Positions 52,114-59,947 of a stretch of 64,000 nucleotides of DNA are shown here, in pieces (the first letter of the stretch is position 1; each line of letters begins with the position of its first letter). This DNA is from Desulfovibrionaceae bacterium (lineage in GTDB: Bacteria; Desulfobacterota; Desulfovibrionia; Desulfovibrionales; Desulfovibrionaceae): positions 18,940 through 82,939 of the forward strand of contig JAFLSV010000005.1 of NCBI GenBank assembly GCA_022510785.1, in the 5' to 3' direction. The position numbers were made by a program, and so were the translations under genes. Below the pieces are notes generated by a model. That model was given only the letters and a program-made list of their open reading frames with translations. It searched no databases and was not told where the DNA came from.

Positions 52114-52222
52114 CATTAATGGCGAGAGACAGGAGGGGATCAATGATATGTCGGAAGACCGGATGAGAACGAAAAAATGGCGCTTCCCGAAGAACGGGGA
52201 AAAGAAAGGGGTTCCCCGCGGA

Positions 52223-52924
52223 TCATGGGTTGTGCGCGTGAGCGCGGGCGCGCCCCGGCGGGGGCGCGGCCCTGATGAGCTTTTGCGCCACAATGGTCAG
52301 AAAGCTTTCGCTGGTGCGGGTCAGAAAATCCCAGTCGTGGGAAATGATGATCCGCGCGGTGGTGAGGCTGGTCAGCACGGCGATAAGGCGTTCCCGTGCC
52401 TCCGGATCCAGGTCGTTGGTGGGCTCGTCCAGCAGCAGGGCCTCGGGCCGCATGGACAGAACCGTGGCCAGGGACACCAGCTTTTTTTCCCCGCCGGACA
52501 GGCGATGGGTGAGGCGGGGGCCGAAGCCCTCCAGCCCCAGTTCCGCCAGGGTTTGCTCCGCCCGCTGCCGCGCCTGGGCCTTTGTCAGGCCCAGATTCAG
52601 CGGGCCAAAGGCCACATCGTCCAGGACGGTGGGGCAGAAGAGCTGATCGTCGGCGTTCTGGAGCACCAGGCCCACCGCGCGGCGCAGGGCGCGCCGATCG
52701 TTTTCCCCGCGCACGGGCTTTCCGTGGAACAGGAGCTGTCCTTCATCCGGCGTCACCAGCCCGAGGGCCAGGCGGAAAAAGGTCGTTTTGCCGCTGCCGT
52801 TGGGGCCGTACAGGCCCACATGCTGTCCCGCTTCCAGCCCGAAGCTGGCATTATCCAGCACCGCATGATCGGGCGGGTAGGAGAAGGAAACATGATCCAG
52901 GGCGAAAATGGCGCGTTCAGACAC
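52223..52924 (-). CDS. nikO: Nickel/cobalt ECF transporter ATPase (NikO/CbiO)
   Basis: ABC ATPase of an energy-coupling-factor importer, 233 residues. Walker A is YGPNGSGKTTFF, the signature HRLSGGEKKLVSLA and Walker B EALLLDEPTNDLD; the switch His is in IIISHDWDFL. GTG 52924 overlaps nikQ by 8 nt and has GGGAGG upstream. It is the last gene of nikK-M-L-Q-O. Whether nickel or cobalt is carried is inferred from partners; no cobalamin genes are adjacent, which favours nickel. Confidence 0.9.
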   Translation of the reverse strand: MSERAIFALDHVSFSYPPDHAVLDNASFGLEAGQHVGLYGPNGSGKTTFFRLALGLVTPDEGQLLFHGKPVRGENDRRALRRAVGLVLQNADDQLFCPTVLDDVAFGPLNLGLTKAQARQRAEQTLAELGLEGFGPRLTHRLSGGEKKLVSLATVLSMRPEALLLDEPTNDLDPEARERLIAVLTSLTTARIIISHDWDFLTRTSESFLTIVAQKLIRAAPPPGRARAHAHNP

Positions 52925-53684
52925 CAAAAACCTCCGGGAAGCGATCCAGCAGGGCAAGGCTGATCAGTGCCGCGCTTGTGACGGCCAGAAAAAGGCCATC
53001 CGCCCGCGCGGCGTGGAATGCGGCCACGGATTGGAAGCTGCCGTCAAAGCCGCGCAGGATCATGGCTTCATGAATCCGTATGGCGTGATCGTGGCTGCGG
53101 GCCAGCACCATGCCCAGAATCCGGCTCAGGGTGCGGTAGCTGTGCAGGCTGGTGCGCGGCGCAAAGCCGCGCAGGCGGGCGGCCGTGCTCAGGCGGCGCT
53201 GTTCGTGCGCGATTACATGGATATAGCGGCAGGTGAACAAAAAAAGAAAGACCAGTTTGGACGGACAGCGCAGGCTGTGCAGGGCGCTCCCCAGCGTGGG
53301 CGACGGCATGGTGGCGGCCAGCGCCAGGCAGAGACACAGGATGGCGTTGGATTTGAGGGTGACCAGAACGGCCAGCTCCACGCCCTGGCGGCTGAAACTC
53401 AAGAGTCCACAGGAGATGACGGGTTCACCGGGCATGGTGGCGGGCACGGTGATCCACACAAAGGCGATGAACCCATTGACCGCCAGCACCCGCCGGAAGA
53501 GCGGCCCCAGGGGGGGGCGGCTCAGGGCCAGCAGCGCGGCGCTTCCCATCAGCCCCGCCGCGGCGCATTCGGCGCGCTGAAGCACGGCCAGGCAGGCGGC
53601 CCCGAGGATGAGCGCCGCCAGGCGGAAGCGGGGATCCACGCGATGGATGAGCGTATGCCCGTCGGCGAACACTTCGTCAAACAC
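52917..53684 (-). CDS. nikQ: Nickel/cobalt ECF transporter T component (NikQ/CbiQ)
   Basis: A 255-residue membrane scaffold with about five helices. The two coupling-helix signatures are present: TAARLRGFAP and AMILRGFDG, each with the Arg-Gly pair that docks on the ATPases. DPRFRLAALILGA near the N-terminus is typical. GTG 53684 is 2 bp from the nikL stop, with GGAGG upstream. It is translationally coupled to nikO. Confidence 0.9.
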   Translation of the reverse strand: MFDEVFADGHTLIHRVDPRFRLAALILGAACLAVLQRAECAAAGLMGSAALLALSRPPLGPLFRRVLAVNGFIAFVWITVPATMPGEPVISCGLLSFSRQGVELAVLVTLKSNAILCLCLALAATMPSPTLGSALHSLRCPSKLVFLFLFTCRYIHVIAHEQRRLSTAARLRGFAPRTSLHSYRTLSRILGMVLARSHDHAIRIHEAMILRGFDGSFQSVAAFHAARADGLFLAVTSAALISLALLDRFPEVFGV

Positions 53685-53686
53685 GG

Positions 53687-54325
53687 TCAGCGCCTCCGCC
53701 GGAAATACGCCGCCACGCCCGCCAGCCCGAAAATCCAGCCGATGCCGCCGATGATGTCCGCCAGCTTGGGCCCCCCCTCGCTCTGCCGGGCCAGCAGACG
53801 CTGGATGGGCGCCAGGCGGGCGCTGAGCGCCGCGTCCACAATGCGTTCCACATCGGCGGGCGTGGCCCAGCCGCCCTGTCCGGGAACAGCGGGGAGGGAG
53901 GCCGGGGGGTCTGCGGGCAGGGCGGGAGGCGCGCAGGCCGTGGCGCTGCCCCCTTCGCCGCCGGGCAGGGCGCGGATTGCGTCATTCAGCTCCGAGGCGT
54001 CCATGATCCAGTCGTTCTCGTGGCCTTCGCCCGCGTTGATGTGGATGCGCAGGCCATGGCCGTTGCGGATGTCAGCCGCGGGCACGGGAAAGCGAAATAT
54101 TCCGCTGTCCCCGGTGCGGCCTTCCGCTATTTTGGCGCCTGTGACGGCATCGAAGACTTCAACCAGGCCCTGTCTGACCCTGGAACTGCGGTTGAAGCCG
54201 CATTCCGCCACGATGTCGGGCCCGTCCACATAGGCGAAAATGTTGACGCGGTGAGCGCCGGCCCGTCCGGCCGTCAGAAGAAGGCACACAAACGCCAGGC
54301 ACAGGGGAGAAAGAAAACGCTGCAT
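53687..54325 (-). CDS. nikL: NikL/CbiL-like accessory component of the nickel/cobalt ECF transporter
   Basis: A 212-residue protein. A signal peptide ends about residue 24 (TAGRAGA), after which the mature chain begins HRVNIFAYVDG, typical of NikL/CbiL with an early His. A periplasmic Ig-like domain is followed by a Pro/Ala-rich spacer (125-150), and a C-terminal helix, IIGGIGWIFGLAGVAAYF, is followed by Arg residues. These proteins join CbiM and help metal delivery. Its place between nikM and nikQ fits. Confidence 0.82.
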   Translation of the reverse strand: MQRFLSPLCLAFVCLLLTAGRAGAHRVNIFAYVDGPDIVAECGFNRSSRVRQGLVEVFDAVTGAKIAEGRTGDSGIFRFPVPAADIRNGHGLRIHINAGEGHENDWIMDASELNDAIRALPGGEGGSATACAPPALPADPPASLPAVPGQGGWATPADVERIVDAALSARLAPIQRLLARQSEGGPKLADIIGGIGWIFGLAGVAAYFRRRR

Positions 54326-54373
54326 GAGAGCTCCTGCGGGTGTGGACTGCGCTCCGTTCGGGCAAAGGCTGGT

Positions 54374-54973
54374 TCAGCGCGGCGCCAGAAGCTCCGGCCT
54401 CACCCTGGCCAGAAACGAGACGGTCAGCATGCTGATCAGCCCTTCGACAATCATCACCGGAATATGGGCCAGAAGGAGCAGTTGGGCCGAACGCAAAAAA
54501 CCTTCATCCGTGCCGGCCAGGCACAGGGCCGTGATGAGCCCCGCGCCCGCCACGGCCAGGGCTCCGCCCAGAAAGGCTCCCAGCGCCCGCGCGGCCGGCC
54601 CTTTCCCGAGCAGGGGGCGGAACAGGTACCAGGCCATCACGGCGGGAAAAGCCATGGTCACGGTGTTCACGCCCAGCACCGTGATGCCCCCATACTGGAA
54701 AAGCACGGCCTGAAGCATGAGGGCCGTCAGCATGCAGGGAAAGGCCGCCCAGCCCAGAATCATGCCCAGCAGGCCGTTGAGGATAAGGTGGACGTTGCCC
54801 GGCCCGATGGGCACATGGATCAGCGAGCCGACAAAAAAGGCCGCGGACAGCATGGCCGCGCTCATCAGCCGCTCGCCATCCAGCCGCCGCAGGCCGGCGG
54901 CCGTGCAGGCCGCGGCCAGCGCCGCTCCCGCCGCCAGAATGGGCGGCGACAACACTCCTTCGGAAAGATGCAT
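54374..54973 (-). CDS. nikM: Nickel/cobalt ECF substrate-binding membrane component (NikM/CbiM)
   Basis: A 199-residue S component with six to seven helices. It starts MHLSEGVLSPPIL. The His at position 2 together with the free N-terminus forms the square-planar metal site in NikM/CbiM, which decides the start at 54973 rather than 55027. HVPIGPGNVHLILNGLLGMI is the second metal-site block. AAAGG precedes the ATG. Neighbours nikK and nikL complete the uptake system. Confidence 0.93.
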   Translation of the reverse strand: MHLSEGVLSPPILAAGAALAAACTAAGLRRLDGERLMSAAMLSAAFFVGSLIHVPIGPGNVHLILNGLLGMILGWAAFPCMLTALMLQAVLFQYGGITVLGVNTVTMAFPAVMAWYLFRPLLGKGPAARALGAFLGGALAVAGAGLITALCLAGTDEGFLRSAQLLLLAHIPVMIVEGLISMLTVSFLARVRPELLAPR

Positions 54974-55039
54974 ACGGCAACCTTTCAGGACATGCCTGCC
55001 CCGGCACATGCCGGACGAGGCTGACATCCCCTGGCGGTA

Positions 55040-55801
55040 TTACGGGTTGACAAACTGCGTCCACAGCACGGCGCCCAGTTCCACGCTTTTGGGACTTCCG
55101 TCGTGTTCCAGGCTGTCGGGCGAGCCTGTCAGCGCGGCAAAGCCCCACCATCCGGCAAAGGGCACGCCATAGGTGAACACGGCGTTGGCGTCGGCCCGGA
55201 TAACCTGGGTCACCAGATAGGGGTTCGGGGCTTTGCGAGCGTGATCCTGATTGTAGTATTCCACTTCCACTTCGGCGTAGGGAACGGGCTTGCCGTCCAG
55301 CAGCACCCGGCCCTGAAAGACATTGCCCGCATAGTTGCCGAAGGGGCGGGTCAGCGGCACGATTTCGGTTTTGAGCCCCACGGGTTCATCCCAGCCGTCC
55401 TCGCCGCCAAAAGCCGCCACGCAGGTTTTGGTATAGTGGATGATATAGCGGTCTTCCGCGGGCTCCCAGTAGGGCATGGGCTCCATGACAAACTGGTAGA
55501 CGCCGGGCCGCCTGATATCGTAGACCGCCGACCATGCCTCGTGATCCGCCACGGTGGCGGGCTGGAGGCTGTCCACAAGGTTGTGTTCCTCACCGTTGAC
55601 CACGACCTTGAAGATTTTGGGCAGGGCCAGGGGCATTCCCTGCATGTCCATGGGATGCGTGAAGGACAGGTTCAGGGTGATCCGGGCCTCTTCCCTGTCG
55701 CTGACCGTGGAGGCGGAGGGAATGACCATGCCGAAATGGGCCGCAGCCTGGCCGGCTGTGCCGAGCACCAGGCACAGGCTTGTGAGCAGAGCCTTCCACA
55801 T
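55040..55801 (-). CDS. nikK: Periplasmic nickel/cobalt-associated protein (NikK, DUF4198)
   Basis: A 253-residue exported protein. The signal peptide ([14 protein letters not shown]...GQAAA) is cleaved before [10 protein letters not shown], leaving a His at or next to the mature N-terminus. The DUF4198 domain has [10 protein letters not shown] and a closing [13 protein letters not shown]4198 proteins encoded with NikMLQO are thought to bind metal in the periplasm and pass it to NikM. ATG 55801 is chosen for AAGGAG. It is the first gene of the operon. Confidence 0.85.
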   Translation of the reverse strand: MWKALLTSLCLVLGTAGQAAAHFGMVIPSASTVSDREEARITLNLSFTHPMDMQGMPLALPKIFKVVVNGEEHNLVDSLQPATVADHEAWSAVYDIRRPGVYQFVMEPMPYWEPAEDRYIIHYTKTCVAAFGGEDGWDEPVGLKTEIVPLTRPFGNYAGNVFQGRVLLDGKPVPYAEVEVEYYNQDHARKAPNPYLVTQVIRADANAVFTYGVPFAGWWGFAALTGSPDSLEHDGSPKSVELGAVLWTQFVNP

Positions 55802-56024
55802 GCGTGACACTCCTTCGTGCTGGGCCTCCATGGAGGGGAAGCGCCGCCCCGGTTTTCGCGGGATAAAGCGCGGGCTCATGGGGTGAAGCCTTGGTAGCAC
55901 ATTTTTTTTAAAAATAGCAAGATCCTGAGAATGAGGCCGGAGACGCTTCCCAGGCTGTGGCCGCACAAGGCTGGACGGAGCGGGGCGCCGAATCGCCGTG
56001 GGGAATTTGGGGGCGCCGGGCGGC
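55802..56024. promoter_or_regulatory. Leader region of the nik operon
   Basis: 223 bp between the phosphoglycerol-transferase gene stop and nikK. An AT tract at 55900-55920 (TTTTTTTTAAAAATAGCAAG on the plus strand) is the only good promoter-like part. GTGCTAC next to it (minus strand, 55908-55902) resembles a NikR half-site, GTGTTAC, but no matching second half was found. Confidence 0.35.
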
Positions 56025-58124
56025 TCAGGGGACGGGCGCGGCCTGCTCCAGGGTCGTCTTGTCGTTGTGGTACAGCAAGTATTTGGAGCTGTGATAGAAG
56101 TCGTCCACCTGCCGCTTCATGGCGGCGGCGCGCTCCGGCTCCGCGTTCAGCAGATTGTCCGCCGCGGGGGCGTCCAGTCTGTACAGGCCGTCCTGTCCGG
56201 TATCCGCGCGCCGCGCGAAGCAATAGCCGTCCTTAATCAGAAAGCGGGTGTCGTCCGAGGCGCTGATGAACGCCATGGCGTCCTGGTCGTTGCGGGGATC
56301 GAGCAGGTTGCGGCCCAGGGTATTGGAGCGGAACGGCACCCCCGCCGCCGAGGCCAGGGTGGGCAGCACGTCAAGCTGGGTGTGCGGCGCCGTGTTGACG
56401 CCGGGCGCAATCTGGCCGCCGGGCGCGTACAGCAGCAGGGGAATGTGCCAGGCCTGAAGTCCGCAGGCCAGATAGCCGGGGCTTATGTTGGCCGAGCTGT
56501 TGTTCAGCCCGTGGTCGCCAAAGATGGCGAAAAGGGTTGTGTCAAACCAGGGCTCCCGGCTGGCCCGTTCAAAAAAGCGGCGCAGGGCCCAGTCCGCAAA
56601 ATGGATGGACTGGTATTCTTCCGGGTTTTCAAAGCCATAGTGCCTCAAGAGAGCGGCCGTGGGCTCGGGGGCTCTCACATAGCCCTCGTTGTCGTCCGGA
56701 ATGGTGTAGGGCCGGTGGAAGCCCGCCGTCTGGATAAACGCCACAAAGGGCTTGGGGCCCCGGCTCAGCACCTCGGTGGCCTCGCGCAGGAGCGCCAGGT
56801 CGGAAATGCCCCAGACATCCACGTTGGGGGCCTTCCAGGCCGATTCTTCCAGGAGCCGGAGGCCCTCGACGTTGTGCTGGAACAGCCCCCGGATATTGGC
56901 CCAGTTCGCGTTGCCGCCGATCATGTAGTATTTTTCGTAGCCCTGGAACTCATTGAGAATGGTGGATTGCTCCACCAGCCTGGGGTTGCGCGAGGTGGTT
57001 CCGCCCGTGTGGTTGACGTCGGGCACCCCCGAGACGCTGGTGAATATGGCGCGGGCCGTGGTGCGGGTGGGCGCGTAAAAATTGGGATAATACAGACTTT
57101 TGCCCGCCAGTTCGGCCAGAAAGGGCGTGGGGCCCCCATCGTCGCTTCCGGCCGGAGCCGGGGCCAGGGAGGTTCGCGGCCAGGCCAGGGATTCCATGAC
57201 GATGATCACCACGTTGAGCCGTTCCCCGTCCGGGCGATCCGGGTGGACAGGGTAGGCGCGGGCGTAGGTCAGGGGCTTTTGCCCCGGAGGCAGCCGCAGC
57301 CAGGCGGCCATACGCGGCCAGGCGTCGGCCGCCGCCTCGGGATCGGGCGGAACGGCCTCTCCGTAATGGCGGGTGTCATACAGGTTTTGCATGGGGTTCA
57401 GGGCCAGCAGGGCGATATTGCCGTCGGCGCTGAAATAGGCGTTGCTCCAGCGCAGGGGGAAGAGGTTGGAGCTGATTTGTCCATAGCCCATGACAAAGAG
57501 CCCGATCAGGGCCGCCAGGGTGAGCAGGCCGCGCCGCGCGCGCGACACGGCTCCTTTTTCCGCGGGCTGTCCGCCGCGCCGCACGGGTGTCGGAACATGG
57601 CGGCGCAGGGCGCGGGCCAGCAGAATTCCATACAGGGCCACGGCCAGGATGAAGAGCGCCAGGAGCCGCAGCACCGGATAGGTCTGCCAGACCATGGCGG
57701 CGGAGATGAGCGGATCCTCGGCAAAGGCCAGAGCGCTCATATCCAGCCGGGCGTGCAGGTAAAAGAAAAAGCCGAAGTCCAGGATGACAATGAGCAGAGC
57801 CACGCTGAACAGGAGCGCCTGCACCCCGCACAGCAGAACCCGGGCCGGGGCGCGGCCGGGGGCGGACACCCGCCGTTCCAGGGCGGGGATCAGCAGGCAG
57901 ACGGCCAGAGGCAGGGTGAGAAAGACCGCCCAGCGCGCGTCGAACTTAAGGCCGATGTACAGCGCGCGGGCGATGTGCCCGGTATGGGTGATATCGGGCA
58001 GCAGAAAAAAAAGCAGACCCAGGCGCGCCGAAAAAAACAGCGCTGTGGTGAAGAGCAGCGCCAGGGCCAGCGGGGGAAGGGGCTGCCAGGGGGCAAGCCT
58101 TTCCCGCAAGGAAAGAGTTCGCAT
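56025..58124 (-). CDS. LTA-synthase/OpgB-like phosphoglycerol transferase (sulfatase fold)
   Basis: A 699-residue membrane enzyme. Five helices lie in residues 1-215 and a periplasmic catalytic domain follows: [10 protein letters not shown] (metal-binding Glu), [14 protein letters not shown] (Thr nucleophile), [11 protein letters not shown] and IFGDHGLN (Asp-His metal ligands). Gram-negative relatives (OpgB, CgmB-like) add phosphoglycerol to periplasmic glucans; Gram-positive ones make lipoteichoic acid. The nearby cyclic glucan synthase supports the glucan role, but this is inference. ATG 58124 lacks a good ribosome site; TTG 58160 is a formal alternative but coincides with a -35 box. Confidence 0.85.
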   Translation of the reverse strand: MRTLSLRERLAPWQPLPPLALALLFTTALFFSARLGLLFFLLPDITHTGHIARALYIGLKFDARWAVFLTLPLAVCLLIPALERRVSAPGRAPARVLLCGVQALLFSVALLIVILDFGFFFYLHARLDMSALAFAEDPLISAAMVWQTYPVLRLLALFILAVALYGILLARALRRHVPTPVRRGGQPAEKGAVSRARRGLLTLAALIGLFVMGYGQISSNLFPLRWSNAYFSADGNIALLALNPMQNLYDTRHYGEAVPPDPEAAADAWPRMAAWLRLPPGQKPLTYARAYPVHPDRPDGERLNVVIIVMESLAWPRTSLAPAPAGSDDGGPTPFLAELAGKSLYYPNFYAPTRTTARAIFTSVSGVPDVNHTGGTTSRNPRLVEQSTILNEFQGYEKYYMIGGNANWANIRGLFQHNVEGLRLLEESAWKAPNVDVWGISDLALLREATEVLSRGPKPFVAFIQTAGFHRPYTIPDDNEGYVRAPEPTAALLRHYGFENPEEYQSIHFADWALRRFFERASREPWFDTTLFAIFGDHGLNNSSANISPGYLACGLQAWHIPLLLYAPGGQIAPGVNTAPHTQLDVLPTLASAAGVPFRSNTLGRNLLDPRNDQDAMAFISASDDTRFLIKDGYCFARRADTGQDGLYRLDAPAADNLLNAEPERAAAMKRQVDDFYHSSKYLLYHNDKTTLEQAAPVP

Positions 58125-58131
58125 GCATCGC

Positions 58132-58160
58132 TTGTAGCGTTGCGCCGCGCGGGGTGTCAA
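58132..58160 (-). promoter_or_regulatory. Sigma-70-type promoter with start at or near the ATG
   Basis: -35 TTGACA at 58160-58155, 17-nt spacer and -10 CTACAA at 58137-58132. Transcription would begin about 58125, next to the ATG at 58124, implying a leaderless mRNA. The -10 is weak. Confidence 0.4.
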
Positions 58161-58341
58161 GGAAACTGCGCCCGGTTCCCCGGCGGACGGGAAGCCTGCC
58201 GCGTTGTTTCAATGCCTTTGCCCCGAACTCTCATTGCCACACAAAAAAGCTTGATCTTACGGTGAGGCATGTGCGCGGGCCGTGTTCGCATGCGTCCCGC
58301 CGCGTTTCCGAAAACGTTTCTTTGCCGCGAGAGGATCTGCC

Positions 58342-59919
58342 ATGAGTCAGAACGCCGCTGCCAGCGCCGGTCAGGACGACCGGAACAAAATCGGAGTTGT
58401 CGCCGCCACCCTGATGGTTGCGGGCAATATGATGGGATCGGGTGTGTTCATGCTGCCCGCCAACCTGGCCGCCATAGGCAGCATCGCGCTTATCGGCTGG
58501 CTTATCACCTGCGTGGGGGCCGTGTGCCTGGGCCTGACCTTCGCCAAGCTGGCCTCCATCGATCCGGCGGCGGGCGGCCCCTACGCTTACACGCGCAAGG
58601 CCTTTGGCGATTATATGGGGTATCAGACCAACCTCATCTACTGGCTGGCCAACGTCATCGGCAATGTGGGCCTGGCCGTGGGGGGCATAGGGTACCTTAC
58701 CCATTTCTTCCCCAGCCTGCGCAATCCCTATATGTTCGCCTTCGCCCAGATTTTTGTCATCTGGCTTTTCACCTACGCCAATATGCTGGGGCCCAGCCTG
58801 GTGGGGCGCATTCAGTCGCTGACCACCATTGTGGCCCTTGTTCCCATTATCGGCATGGCCCTTCTGGGCTGGTTCTGGTTTCATCCCACGGTGTTCACGT
58901 CGTCATGGAACGTGTCGGGCGAGGGCGACATCCAGGCGTTGGGCGCCACGCTGACCTTTACCCTGTGGGCCTTTATCGGTGTGGAAAGCGCGTCCGTGTC
59001 CGCCGGGGTGGTCAAAAACCCCCGGCGCAACGTGCCCATCGCCACCATGGGCGGGGTTATCCTGGCCGGGATATGCTATGTGCTGAGCTCCTCGGTGATC
59101 ATGGGCATGATTCCCAGCAAGGAGTTGGTGTCGTCCTCCGCGCCCTTTGCCGACGCGGCCCGCATAGCCCTGGGCGACTGGGCGGCCAACGCCGTGGCTT
59201 TGTGCGCGGCCGTCGGCTGCCTGGGATCGCTGGCCGGCTGGACGCTGCTGGTGGGACAGAGCGCCAAGGCGGCGGCCGATGACGGCCTGTTCGGCAACGT
59301 GTTTGCCCGGGTCAACAAAAAGAATGTGCCCGCCGCGGGTCTGGCCATTGTGGCCGTGCTCATGACGCTTCAGGTGCTGGCCACCATGTCGCCCACGGCC
59401 AGCGAGCAGTTCGGCAAACTGGCGTCCATCGCGGTGATTCTGACGCTTTTGCCGTATATTTACTCCTGCATTTCCATCAAGGTGATCGGTTATCATGTGC
59501 TGCCGTCCAACAGCTTCGCGGCCTATACCGTGGTGGGCTTCATCGGCGCGGTTTACAGCCTGGCGGCCCTTCTGGGTTCGGACGGCGAGCAGACCCGCTG
59601 GTCGCTCATCTTCGTCATCGCCACCATTGTGTTCTACTCCGTGGCCCTCAACCGAAAGCGCGAAATCGAGGAAAAGCAGATCCGGCCCGGCGGCATTTCT
59701 CCCGCGTGGGTGCGTTACGCGTCTTTGCTCATGACGGTGCTCATGCTCGTGGCCACTTTCTGGTTCGCGCTGGCCCACCGGAACATCAGTGTCCGCCAGC
59801 GCGCGCCCCGGCCCGGCATTCTGACCCAGGTTCCGGACGCCCCGTCCGCGGGCATGGGCTTTGAGGGCGCGGCGGCGGAATCCGCCGTGTCTTCCCCGCT
59901 GGAAAAACCGGCTTTATGA
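58342..59919 (+). CDS. adiC: Arginine:agmatine antiporter AdiC
   Basis: APC-fold inner-membrane exchanger that swaps external arginine for internal agmatine. Diagnostic segments match AdiC closely: MVAGNMMGSGVFMLPANLAA, GGPYAYTRKAFGDYMGYQTN, LWAFIGVESASVSAGVVKNP and LVGQSAKAAADDGLF. The conserved Trp of SLAGWTLL is in place. The chain has 525 residues against about 445 in Escherichia coli; the extra is a cytosolic Pro/Ala-rich tail after helix 12. ATG 58342 follows GAGAGGAT. The decarboxylase gene is 28 bp downstream, so the pair is an operon. Confidence 0.92.
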   Translation: MSQNAAASAGQDDRNKIGVVAATLMVAGNMMGSGVFMLPANLAAIGSIALIGWLITCVGAVCLGLTFAKLASIDPAAGGPYAYTRKAFGDYMGYQTNLIYWLANVIGNVGLAVGGIGYLTHFFPSLRNPYMFAFAQIFVIWLFTYANMLGPSLVGRIQSLTTIVALVPIIGMALLGWFWFHPTVFTSSWNVSGEGDIQALGATLTFTLWAFIGVESASVSAGVVKNPRRNVPIATMGGVILAGICYVLSSSVIMGMIPSKELVSSSAPFADAARIALGDWAANAVALCAAVGCLGSLAGWTLLVGQSAKAAADDGLFGNVFARVNKKNVPAAGLAIVAVLMTLQVLATMSPTASEQFGKLASIAVILTLLPYIYSCISIKVIGYHVLPSNSFAAYTVVGFIGAVYSLAALLGSDGEQTRWSLIFVIATIVFYSVALNRKREIEEKQIRPGGISPAWVRYASLLMTVLMLVATFWFALAHRNISVRQRAPRPGILTQVPDAPSAGMGFEGAAAESAVSSPLEKPAL

Positions 59920-59947
59920 AAACCCTTTTCCGCAAGGAGTGCGACAT

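Noticed and set aside
55895..55925. NikR operator before nikK
   Set aside because: Only one approximate half (GTGCTAC) is present and the second half of the dyad is missing; kept only as a remark.
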